A DNA stretch of 7,175 nt from Rhodanobacteraceae bacterium UBA703 (GCA_002297645.1 DBMH01000307.1:1-7175), one strand, 5' to 3'; counted from the first letter of the stretch, positions 1 to 6,126 are shown. Numbers and translations: made by a program. Notes: generated by a model from the sequence alone, not told the origin.

Positions 1-248
1 GGGCACGGCGGATGCGCGGAACTCTAGCACCCCGCCGGGGCAGGCCGATGGCAAGGGCGCCGCGCTGCTCTCGCCGGCTGCGCTTCACGCAGCGGGCGCG
101 ACAGGCGCGGCCGCGGACGTCTGCGCGTCGTGGATCGACGCCACCGGGCGGACCCGCCGATGCAGGCGACCCAAGGGTTTTTCCTAGCTGGGACGCGACT
201 TTCCGGCTTGGCATGCTGACCCTCAGACCGAAACGCCAGGGTTCCGCC
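1..248. other. Upstream region, possible 3' tail of a gene starting outside the window
   Basis: No gene is securely supported here. The frame starting at base 2 stays open to a TAG at 185-187. It would give a 61-residue Ala/Gly-rich C-terminal tail with mostly G or C third positions (about 50 of 62 codons), so a gene entering from the left is possible. I recognise no domain in it. The lipase frame is also open leftward to base 12, but its product is Arg-rich and low in information, as expected of a chance open frame in GC-rich DNA. Bases 188-248 are the likely leader of the lipase gene. I see no convincing -35/-10 pair there. Confidence 0.3.
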
Positions 249-1895
249 ATGAATGCGATCAGCGCCTACAACCATGCCGCGCAACTCCCGGCGACGCCGC
301 CTCTGTCCCGGCCGTCCTCGCCCTCGCAACCGCAGGCGCTTCCCGTCGGCGACGGCCGCTTCAGCGAGCAGGTCGGCGGCAAGTCGCCCCAGCAGCCGCT
401 GGACCTGCAACTCGCGCAGATGGCGAACGACTCCTATTCCCTGCCGGGCGCGAGCACGCAGGCGACCGGGACGCAGTCCGAAGCGGAGTTGAAGGCCGCC
501 GGCTGGTCGCGACTGCAGCCGGCGCCGGGCGAGAATCCGGACCATCTGGTCGATGCGAACGGCAACCGCATCAACATCGATCCGGCCGCGCTCGAGGATC
601 CTTCCACCGGCTTCCGCGCCGCGATCTACCAGAATCCGCAGGGCCAGTACGTCGTCGCCTATGCCGGCACCGACCCCTCCGAGTTCCCCGACATCAAGGC
701 CGATGCGACGCAGGCGTTCGGGCTCGACACCAAGCAGTACAACCAGGCCATCAGCCTCGCGAAGAAGGCGGAGGTCGCGTTCGGCGACGGCAACGTCGTG
801 TTCACCGGCCACTCGCTCGGCGGCGGCCTCGCTTCCGCGGCCGCGCTTGCGACCGATGCCAGCGCCGTCACCTTCAATGCGGCCGGTCTCAGCAACGGCA
901 CGTTGCGCGACCTCGGCTTCAATCCGAATGCCGCACGCGACCAGGTCGCCGACAGCGGCCAGGTGCGCCGCTATACCGTCAATTCCGATCCGCTGACGCT
1001 GGCGCAGCAGGACGTTCCGGCGATCCCGGTTCCGTTCACGCCGTTGACGATCTCGCCGCCGAACGCGGTCGGCCACGAGCTGCGCATCGCGCTGCCCGAG
1101 GGCACGACGCCGGTGATCGGCGCGCACGGCGGCAGCGGCGACGGCACGTCGTATGTGGAAGCGCTGCGTACGCGCACCCCGTACGACGCGCGGGACCCGG
1201 GACTGCTCTCCAACACGGTCCAGAATCTCGGCGAGTTCGAGTTCAACACGCTCGGCAGCCTCATCGGCGGCGTCAAGAACGTCGTGACAGAGGGGACCGG
1301 CATCGTCAAGGAAACAGCCGGCGAGATCGCGACCGATGCGCGAGCCGACTTCGGTGATGGCAAGGTCGTGCAAGGCGTGGCGCACGTCGTCGGCAACGTC
1401 GTCGACGGCGGTCTCGATCTCGCGGGTGCGACGGCCAGGGAGGGATTGTCGACCGTCGGTCATGTCGTGCAGAACGCCACCGACACGGCCGGCCAGTTCG
1501 TGCGCGACGTCGGCAAGTCCGTCGGGCTGGAGAAGCCGGCGGGTTTCCTCGCGGGACTGGTCGAAGGCGGCGGCAACCTGTTGAGCAGGGGCGCCGACCT
1601 GGCCGGCAACGGCGTCTCCTGGCTGCTGGACAAGGGCGGGGATGCCGTCGGCTGGGGCGTCGACAAGGTCGGCGAAGGCGTCCAGTGGGCCGGCGACAAG
1701 GCGATCGACGGGGCGAAGTGGGCCGGCGAGAAGACGGTGGAAGGCGCCCGCTGGGTCGGAGAGAAGACCGTCGAGGGCGCGAAGTGGGTCGGAGAAAAGA
1801 CTGTCGAGGGCGCCAAGTGGGTCGGCGACAAGACGGTTGAAGGCGCCAAGTGGGTAGGCGAGAAGGCCAGCAAGCTGCTGCCCTGGAACTGGTGA
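249..1895 (+). CDS. Class-3-type (alpha/beta hydrolase) lipase with C-terminal 11-residue amphipathic repeats
   Basis: This is a predicted 548-residue lipase or phospholipase. The ATG at 249 is chosen because AGGG (238-241) lies 7 bp upstream; the frame extends further left but only into Arg-rich noise. Residues 1-60 are Pro/Ser/Gln-rich with no Sec signal or lipobox. The hydrolase domain (about 60-310) starts at LQLAQMANDSY. It has AYAGTDP, which resembles the oxyanion strand motif, and the nucleophile elbow GHSLGGG with Ser189. NSDPL supplies a likely catalytic Asp247. His293 (GAHGG) is the likely catalytic His by position relative to class 3 lipases, with His276 as an alternative. Residues 320-453 are Gly/Val/Ala-rich degenerate helical repeats, and 454-541 are eight regular 11-mers ending in LLPWNW. 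Substrate is unknown. The lack of a Sec signal points to a cytoplasmic enzyme or to export by a type I, IV or VI system. I see no C-terminal XVIPCD-like segment. The next gene, 90 bp downstream, encodes an ankyrin lipoprotein that may be its partner. Confidence 0.85.
   Translation: MNAISAYNHAAQLPATPPLSRPSSPSQPQALPVGDGRFSEQVGGKSPQQPLDLQLAQMANDSYSLPGASTQATGTQSEAELKAAGWSRLQPAPGENPDHLVDANGNRINIDPAALEDPSTGFRAAIYQNPQGQYVVAYAGTDPSEFPDIKADATQAFGLDTKQYNQAISLAKKAEVAFGDGNVVFTGHSLGGGLASAAALATDASAVTFNAAGLSNGTLRDLGFNPNAARDQVADSGQVRRYTVNSDPLTLAQQDVPAIPVPFTPLTISPPNAVGHELRIALPEGTTPVIGAHGGSGDGTSYVEALRTRTPYDARDPGLLSNTVQNLGEFEFNTLGSLIGGVKNVVTEGTGIVKETAGEIATDARADFGDGKVVQGVAHVVGNVVDGGLDLAGATAREGLSTVGHVVQNATDTAGQFVRDVGKSVGLEKPAGFLAGLVEGGGNLLSRGADLAGNGVSWLLDKGGDAVGWGVDKVGEGVQWAGDKAIDGAKWAGEKTVEGARWVGEKTVEGAKWVGEKTVEGAKWVGDKTVEGAKWVGEKASKLLPWNW
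1608..1871 (+). repeat. Eight tandem 33-bp units encoding an 11-residue repeat
   Basis: The units start at 1608, 1641, 1674, 1707, 1740, 1773, 1806 and 1839 and encode lipase residues 454-541. The last five approximate EGAKWVGEKTV. Across all eight units position 5 is Trp, position 8 is Asp/Glu and position 9 is Lys without exception. Units 5-8 are similar in DNA but differ mostly at synonymous third positions (GAA/GAG, GCC/GCG, ACC/ACT/ACG, GTC/GTT/GTA). This suggests the protein pattern is maintained by selection and not merely by very recent slippage. An 11-residue period fits an amphipathic 11/3 helix or a hendecad coiled coil. Confidence 0.95.
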
Positions 1896-1985
1896 TCCGG
1901 CATCCACCGATGACGGGCCGGACGGCGGTCTCCGCTATGCTTCCGGCTTAGTGCCGCTGATGGCGCCTGCCGCGGGATCCGCCGC

Positions 1986-2759
1986 ATGACTCCGCCTGTT
2001 CCTCGATTCGGGCCGCGCGCGATTCGCCTCGTGCGCTGGGCCTGCCTTATGCTTTTCGTCTGCGGCTGCGGTGCCGCCTGCGGCCAATCAGGATCCCGTT
2101 CGATGACGACCCAATCGACCTTCACCGATCCCTCCGCCGCCGCCCTGGCCGAGGCGGCCAAGGCCGGCGACGAGCTGCGCATCCGCAAGCTCGTCGCCGA
2201 TGGCGCGAATCCGAACGCACAGGGCGCGCGTGGCCTGCCGCTGCTGAACTGGGCGATGCTGAACCAGAGTCGGCGTGGCTTCGAAGCGCTGCTCGCCGCC
2301 GGCGCGGATCCGGCGCGCGGCGACGACGGCGGGACGACCGCGGTGCATCTGGCTGCGCAGGCCGACGCGCCGTACTGGCTGGAGACGCTGCTGGCCCGCG
2401 GCGCCAGTCCCGACACGCCGAACACGATCACGCAGGCGACACCGCTGATGGCGGCGTTGATGTCGGAGCGCCAGGCCAATGCCGACCGGCTGCTCGCGGC
2501 CGGCGCCAAGCCCGATCGCGCCGATCGCCAGGGCGACACCGCCTTGCACGTCGCCGCGCAGATCAACGACGCCGCCTACGTCCTGACGCTGCTCGAGGCC
2601 GGTGCGAATCCGAACCTGCGCAACGCGCAGGGCGTGACCTTCCAGCGCTACCTCTTCATGACCCGCGACGCCATGCTGGCGGCCGACGTGCGGCAGAAAC
2701 GCGAGGCGGTGAAGCGCTGGCTCGAAGAGCACGGGGTGCCGCTGGAAGGCGCGCACTGA
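1986..2759 (+). CDS. Ankyrin-repeat lipoprotein
   Basis: This is a 257-residue exported ankyrin protein. The N-terminus has Arg residues at 7, 11, 14 and 17, then a short hydrophobic stretch (18-27) and a Cys cluster. VCGC, with Cys28 as the acylated residue, is the best lipobox reading; Cys26 and Cys32 are alternatives. The mature part is built of ankyrin repeats at about 50-80, 83-112, 115-145, 149-181 and 183-213, with a sixth degenerate or capping unit at 216-254. Repeat signatures include AGADP, TAVHLAAQ, AGAKPD, TALHVAAQ and AGANPN. Ankyrin repeats bind other proteins and have no enzymatic activity. The gene lies 90 bp after the lipase on the same strand, so it could bind or neutralise that enzyme in the periplasm; this is inferred from context only. 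The gap contains TATGCT at 1936-1941, a possible -10 with no good -35, so separate transcription cannot be excluded. The ribosome site is weak. Met22 and Met40 are alternative starts, but starting at Met40 would remove the export signal. Confidence 0.9.
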   Translation: MTPPVPRFGPRAIRLVRWACLMLFVCGCGAACGQSGSRSMTTQSTFTDPSAAALAEAAKAGDELRIRKLVADGANPNAQGARGLPLLNWAMLNQSRRGFEALLAAGADPARGDDGGTTAVHLAAQADAPYWLETLLARGASPDTPNTITQATPLMAALMSERQANADRLLAAGAKPDRADRQGDTALHVAAQINDAAYVLTLLEAGANPNLRNAQGVTFQRYLFMTRDAMLAADVRQKREAVKRWLEEHGVPLEGAH

Positions 2760-2810
2760 GCGACGCCGCGGTTCGCCGGACCCGGTCCGTCGCCGACGCC
2801 GTGCCGCCCG

Positions 2811-2839
2811 CTGTCACGCGACGGGCACAGTTCCGTCAC
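2811..2839 (+). promoter_or_regulatory. Pho-box-like array (three 7-bp units, 11-bp period)
   Basis: CTGTCAC (2811-2817), CGGGCAC (2822-2828) and CCGTCAC (2833-2839) are each separated by 4 bp. Known PhoB sites consist of CTGTCAT-like 7-mers in 11-bp phase, so unit 1 fits well, unit 3 fairly and unit 2 poorly. No convincing -10 follows and the next supported gene starts about 400 bp away. This could be chance in GC-rich DNA or a site for an unrecognised transcript. Confidence 0.25.
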
Positions 2840-3090
2840 CCGATCCGTTCACGAATGGAGCGCCCGGATGCCGTCCCTCGGCGTCCTGCGGCAAGGTCGT
2901 GCGCGCCGTTGCCACGCATGGCCGATCTGCCGGTGCCGCGGATCGCACCTGCGGCTTCCGGTCATTTCGGGAGCGGCTGAGCGGGCAGGGCCGCCTTTCT
3001 GCGGAGGTTCGCTCGCGGGACTCGCTATCGTCCGCACGGTGCCGGCGACCCGGCAGCCCCTGCGCGGGCTCGTCGGCCCGACGGTGGTAG

Positions 3091-3149
3091 CACAACTTGC
3101 AAGTGTCCAAAAGTCTCATTTTGTTACTGGCATGAAACTTGAAGCTCCG
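3091..3149 (+). promoter_or_regulatory. AT-rich promoter region with perfect 10-bp palindrome, before the DUF3606 gene
   Basis: This is the longest stretch of low GC in the window. It carries the perfect palindrome ACTTGCAAGT (3095-3104), which could be a dimer binding site. TTGCAA (3097-3102) within it could serve as a -35 with TTGTTA (3121-3126) as a poor -10 at 18 bp spacing. The position, about 100-150 bp before the DUF3606 start, suits a promoter with a leader. The exact promoter assignment is uncertain. Confidence 0.35.
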
Positions 3150-3180
3150 TTCGCAGAAGCCCGGACGGCGTTCTGCCGAA
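3150..3180 (+). other. Leader hairpin in the DUF3606 5' region
   Basis: TTCGCAGAA (3150-3158) pairs with TTCTGCCGAA (3171-3180) to form a 9-bp stem with a single bulged C at 3177 and a 12-nt loop. It would lie in the untranslated leader if transcription begins in the AT-rich segment just upstream. No known riboswitch or thermosensor class is recognisable, and no T-run follows to make it a terminator. Confidence 0.3.
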
Positions 3181-3241
3181 ATAGCGCACGGGAACCGCGT
3201 TCACGGGCGGGCGCGGCGCAAACGTGGCGGAGGGAAGCTTC

Positions 3242-3514
3242 ATGAGCCGGATGGAAAAGATGCAGGTCGTCGGAGGGTCGCACGTCGCGGTCGCTCCCGG
3301 GCGCGGGCGTACCGTGCCGGACGTGCGCGACAGTGCGTGCGTCGATATCGAGAGCTGGAACTCGCGGCACTACTGGTGCACGCGCCTCGGCCTCAGCGAA
3401 GCGCAGCTCGTGCGCGCGGTCCGGGCGGCCGGCAGCGCGGTGATGGATATCGAGAAATATCTCGAGGAGCGACGCCAGCGCCGTGCGTTGCGGCATCGGG
3501 CGGGACGGGGCTAG
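3242..3514 (+). CDS. DUF3606 family small protein
   Basis: This is a 90-residue protein with a DUF3606 (PF12244) core at about residues 28-75. The features are an acidic-start segment with DIESWNSRHYWCTRLGLS, then the SEAQLVRAVRAAG helix and a final helix ending in DIEKYLEERR. Family members commonly read as a [VI]-x-[EDN] start, a YW pair, LG(V/L)S, an LxxAVxxxG helix and a short C-terminal helix, all seen here. The function of the family is unknown. The 27-residue N-terminal extension and the Arg-rich tail (about 76-90) are basic and probably disordered. The ATG at 3242 is preferred over an in-frame ATG at 3224 because GGAGG (3229-3233) lies 8 bp before it. The gene stands alone, with a long leader upstream and a strong hairpin 58 bp after its stop. 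Confidence 0.85.
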   Translation: MSRMEKMQVVGGSHVAVAPGRGRTVPDVRDSACVDIESWNSRHYWCTRLGLSEAQLVRAVRAAGSAVMDIEKYLEERRQRRALRHRAGRG

Positions 3515-3571
3515 CGTCCGGCGAGCCGCTCCGTACGAGCCGTGGGAACGGTGCTGCATCCCCTGGATGTG

Positions 3572-3608
3572 GCGGCTTCCGGCGTGACCGCAAGGTCCCG
3601 GAAGCCGC
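3572..3608. repeat. Strong perfect inverted repeat with GCAA tetraloop
   Basis: GCGGCTTCCGG (3572-3582) is exactly complementary to CCGGAAGCCGC (3598-3608). Inside, after a 3-nt bulge, GACC (3586-3589) pairs with GGTC (3594-3597) around a GCAA tetraloop of GNRA type. There is no T-run on either side, so it does not look like a standard intrinsic terminator. It lies between the DUF3606 and phosphatase genes. REP-like extragenic element, mRNA-stabilising hairpin or Rho-assisted terminator are possible roles. Confidence 0.6.
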
Positions 3609-3646
3609 AGACGGAAGCGGCGTGCGCGCGTTTCGCTCCTGCGTAG

Positions 3647-3693
3647 CCGTAAGCAGTCCGTCGTAAGCAGGCGGTAACGGAAAGGTCGATACT
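3647..3693 (+). promoter_or_regulatory. Probable phosphatase promoter with direct repeats (Pho-box-like)
   Basis: The 9-mer CGTAAGCAG occurs at 3648-3656 and again at 3662-3670. Read another way, CCGTAAG (3647-3653) and CCGTCGT (3658-3664) are two 7-mers with a 4-bp spacer, matching the PhoB consensus CTGTCAT at 4 and 5 of 7 positions. GATACT (3688-3693) is a plausible -10, and the repeats lie where an activator would replace a -35. The downstream gene is an alkaline phosphatase, which makes PhoB control biologically reasonable, but the motif match alone is weak. Confidence 0.3.
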
Positions 3694-3719
3694 GCGCGGA
3701 TCGTTTCCGGAGTTTCGCG

Positions 3720-5432
3720 ATGCGCCGTTCGTTTCCGTTGATCCTTCCGGTCGGCCTGGCCGCCTGCCTCGCTGCCTGCGTGCTGCCGATGCGGTCGGCG
3801 CCGACCGCTCCGTCCGCCACGGTCCCGCCGCCGCCCGCCGGATTGCGACCGGCCGACGAGACGCCGGCGCGCTGGTTCGCCAATGGCGCGGCCCAGGCGC
3901 GTGCGAACGCTGCCGGAGCGGCGAAGGCGAAGAACGTCATCGTCTTCCTCGGTGACGGCATGAGCCTCCCGACGATCGCCGCCGCGCGCATCCTCGACGG
4001 CCAGCAGAAGGGCGGCAGCGGCGAGGAGAACCGGCTCAGTTTCGAGACCTTCCCGGCGACGGCGCTCGTCAAGACCTACGAAACCGACTTCCAGACGCCC
4101 GACTCCGCCGGGACCATGACCGCGATCATGAGCGGCGTGAAGACGCGTGCCGGGTTCATCGGCATCGACCAGGTGCCGAATCGAGGCGACTGCGCGGCGA
4201 GCAAGGGGCACGAGCTCGTCAGCCTGCTCGAGCTGGCTTCTGTCGCCGGCCTCTCGACCGGAGTGGTCACGACGACGCGCATCACGCATGCCACGCCGGC
4301 GGCGACCTACGGCCACCTGCCGGACCGCAACTGGGAAGTCGACGTCGAGATCCCCGAGCGCGAGCGCGAAGCCGGCTGCGCGGATTTCGCGCGCCAGCTC
4401 GTCGAGTTTCCGTTCGGCGGCGGCGTCAACGTCGCCCTCGGCGGCGGGCGCACCGAGTTCCTGCCGGCGACCGAACGCGATCCCGAGTACCACGGCCTGC
4501 CCGGCAAGCGCCTCGACGGTCGCGATCTCGTCGCCGAATGGCAGCGCAAGCCCGGCGCGAGCTACGTCTGGAACGCGCAGCAGCTTTCCGCGATCGACCC
4601 GGCGAAGACGCGGCACCTGCTCGGCCTGTTCGAGCCGGAGCACATGCGCTACGAGGTCGAGCGTGCCGGTGATCCGGGCGGCGAGCCGAATCTCGCCGAC
4701 ATGACGCGCGCCGCGCTGTCGGTCCTGCAGAGGAACCCGAAGGGCTATTTCCTGATGGTCGAGGGCGGACGGATCGACCACGCCCATCATTCCGGCAATG
4801 CATATCGCGCGCTGACCGAGACGCTGGAGTTCGCGAAGGCCGTCGCCGTCGCGGACGGCATGACCTCCGCCGAGGACACGCTGATCCTCGTCACCGCGGA
4901 TCACGCCCACACGATGAGCTTCGTCGGCTACCCCGCGCGCGGCAATCCGATCCTCGGCAAGGTGCGTGGATCGACCGGCGAGGGCGATCCGACGCCGGAG
5001 CTCGCCCGCGACGCCACCGGGCTGCCGTACGCGACGCTGAGCTATGCGAACGGACCCGGTTATGCCGGCGCCAGCGACGAGCAGCCGGAAGGCGCCAAGC
5101 GCTATCCGCACCGTGCGGCCGGTTATCAGCCCGCGCGCAAGGGACGTCCGAATCTGACGGAAATTGACACGGAAAGCCCCGACTACGAACAGGAAGCCCT
5201 GGTGCCCATGGGGGCCGAGACGCACGGCGGCGACGATGTCGCGGCGTATGCGCGGGGCCCCGGATCCGGCGCCGTGCGCGGCTCGATGGAGCAGAACGCG
5301 CTGTTCCACGTGCTCGTGCAGAGCAACGAGACGCTGCGTTCGCAACTGTGCCGGATCGGCGCCTGCGACGGGAGCGGGGTCCCGGTGAAACAGCCGTCGC
5401 GCGCGCAATTGCTGTCGGCGGCGAGGAAGTAG
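3720..5432 (+). CDS. Alkaline phosphatase (PF00245), lipoprotein type
   Basis: This 570-residue phosphomonoesterase releases inorganic phosphate from organic esters in the periplasm or on the cell envelope. The N-terminus has two LAAC lipoboxes in tandem (Cys16, Cys20), so it is probably membrane-anchored. The metal and catalytic set is complete by motif: Asp79 in FLGDGM, nucleophile Ser129 in PDSAGT, His190 and Thr192 in THATPA, Glu348 in VEGGRIDHAHH with Asp353 and His357, Asp394 and His395 in TADHAHT, and His502 in ETHGG. The VTTTR...HATPAATYGH and DRNW motifs resemble the animal-type and broad bacterial alkaline phosphatases, and the latter would provide the phosphate-binding Arg. An insert between TADHAHT and ETHGG (about 400-495) corresponds to the crown region of that group. 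Two tail cysteines (544, 549) may form a disulphide. The ATG at 3720 follows GGAG (3709-3712) by 7 bp. The gene appears monocistronic. Family confidence is high; natural substrate is unknown. Confidence 0.97.
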   Translation: MRRSFPLILPVGLAACLAACVLPMRSAPTAPSATVPPPPAGLRPADETPARWFANGAAQARANAAGAAKAKNVIVFLGDGMSLPTIAAARILDGQQKGGSGEENRLSFETFPATALVKTYETDFQTPDSAGTMTAIMSGVKTRAGFIGIDQVPNRGDCAASKGHELVSLLELASVAGLSTGVVTTTRITHATPAATYGHLPDRNWEVDVEIPEREREAGCADFARQLVEFPFGGGVNVALGGGRTEFLPATERDPEYHGLPGKRLDGRDLVAEWQRKPGASYVWNAQQLSAIDPAKTRHLLGLFEPEHMRYEVERAGDPGGEPNLADMTRAALSVLQRNPKGYFLMVEGGRIDHAHHSGNAYRALTETLEFAKAVAVADGMTSAEDTLILVTADHAHTMSFVGYPARGNPILGKVRGSTGEGDPTPELARDATGLPYATLSYANGPGYAGASDEQPEGAKRYPHRAAGYQPARKGRPNLTEIDTESPDYEQEALVPMGAETHGGDDVAAYARGPGSGAVRGSMEQNALFHVLVQSNETLRSQLCRIGACDGSGVPVKQPSRAQLLSAARK

Positions 5433-5449
5433 CCGGAGCGAGTCCGGTT
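5431..5449 (+). terminator. Short intrinsic-terminator-like hairpin after the phosphatase
   Basis: CCGGA (5433-5437) pairs with TCCGG (5443-5447) around a GCGAG loop. The stem can be extended by a G-U and an A-U pair into the stop codon and is followed by TTTGCT. The T-run is short, so termination may be partial. It lies between convergent genes, and the methyltransferase transcript from the other strand would form the same stem without a U-run. Confidence 0.45.
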
Positions 5450-5490
5450 TGCTGGGTGGTATCCCTATCGCGGATCGGGGCGTCGGAACG

Positions 5491-6087
5491 CTACAGCACT
5501 TCCAGCGCCGCCACCGAACGCATCAGGCGTGGCGACAGGTAGCCGTGCGAGCCGCACGGCAGCAGTCCCGCGTCGACGAAGGCCTTGCGGTACCAGCCCG
5601 GCGAACGCGCGACGAAGCCGCGCGTGTCGCCGCCGACCTGGTCCCTGGCGGTGAATACCTCGATGAAGGCGAGGCCCTCGAGCAGGTCGGAAAAGCCCGA
5701 CAGGCCCCGGTGCAGTTCGCGCGCGGGCACGTAGTGCAGCATGTCGGAGCAGACGATCAGGTCGAAGCGCGCGTCGAAACGCAGTTCCGCGAGCTGGCCG
5801 AACGTCGCGAGGCCGATGTTGCGCGAGCGACCGTAGCGCTCGACCGCGTATTCGCTCGAATCGAGGCCGCGGTACTCGATGCCGGGACGCAGCCGTTTCA
5901 GCACCGCGCGCCAAGGTGCCTCGCCGCAGCCGACGTCGAGCACGTTGCGGATCGGCCGCGCGAGGTAGTACTCCGCCAGGTGCACGGCCAGCCCCACCTT
6001 GCGCGCCAGCTGGCCGCGCGAGCCCACGCGGTGGCGCTCGCTGCGGTACCACTTGTCGAAGTAGGCGCGGTCGTACTGCTTGTCCAT
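5491..6087 (-). CDS. Class I SAM-dependent methyltransferase
   Basis: This is a compact 198-residue cytoplasmic methyltransferase. Motif I, the SAM-binding glycine loop, is VLDVGCGEAPW (49-59). Asp76 in GLDSSEYAVERYG ends strand 2 and should contact the SAM ribose. FDLIVCSDMLHYV (108-120) is the strand-4 region (motif IV-like), followed by a helix and the FIEVFTARD strand. The N-terminal 45 residues are rich in Tyr, Arg and His and may form the substrate lid. The acceptor substrate cannot be told from sequence; the fold is shared by small-molecule and protein methyltransferases. Only a poor ribosome site (GAG about 9-11 bp upstream) precedes the ATG, and no other ATG, GTG or TTG is available before the stop of the upstream gene. 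Translation probably depends on coupling to the regulator gene 39 bp upstream, with which it likely shares a transcript. Confidence 0.93.
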   Translation of the reverse strand: MDKQYDRAYFDKWYRSERHRVGSRGQLARKVGLAVHLAEYYLARPIRNVLDVGCGEAPWRAVLKRLRPGIEYRGLDSSEYAVERYGRSRNIGLATFGQLAELRFDARFDLIVCSDMLHYVPARELHRGLSGFSDLLEGLAFIEVFTARDQVGGDTRGFVARSPGWYRKAFVDAGLLPCGSHGYLSPRLMRSVAALEVL

Positions 6088-6126
6088 TCGGGGCGGCTCG
6101 TGCGGGAGGGCGCGTAGGGTAGGCGA

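Larger units (their letters stand above)
2760..3241. other. 482-bp intergenic region, no convincing gene
   Basis: Open frames here give Arg-, Cys- and Pro-rich products without domains or ribosome sites, and I do not regard them as genes. The first part holds a small GC hairpin at 2777-2789 (CGGAC, loop CCG, GTCCG) with no T-tract, just after the ankyrin stop, and Pho-box-like units at 2811-2839. A 7-bp stem with one G-U pair lies at 2954-2974. The last 150 bp are clearly more AT-rich (about 3090-3150), as expected of a promoter, and form the leader of the DUF3606 gene. Confidence 0.6.

Noticed and set aside
172..184. Intrinsic terminator at ACCCAAGGGTTTTT
   Set aside because: The arms leave a 2-nt loop, too small to form a stable hairpin.
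12..248. Extension of the lipase N-terminus to base 12
   Set aside because: The added 79 residues are Arg/Pro-rich and featureless, whereas the ATG at 249 has a good ribosome site 7 bp upstream.
200..248. Sigma-54 promoter (TTGGCATG near 208) before the lipase
   Set aside because: No GC element at the required spacing downstream.
1608..1871. Tandem 33-bp repeats as a CRISPR array
   Set aside because: The units are contiguous without spacers, in frame, and encode a regular peptide repeat.
24..1907. Long minus-strand open frame across the whole lipase gene
   Set aside because: Its translation is Arg/Ala/Leu-rich with no domain. It is the expected mirror of a GC-rich gene, while the plus strand has clear lipase motifs.
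2855..3245. Small plus-strand open frames (41 to 125 codons) in the gap before the DUF3606 gene
   Set aside because: No ribosome site, no domain, Arg/Cys/Pro-rich composition, and the longest overlaps the well-supported DUF3606 start.
3393..5408. 671-codon minus-strand open frame opposite the alkaline phosphatase
   Set aside because: Arg-rich with no recognisable fold; the plus-strand gene has every metal-binding motif of PF00245.
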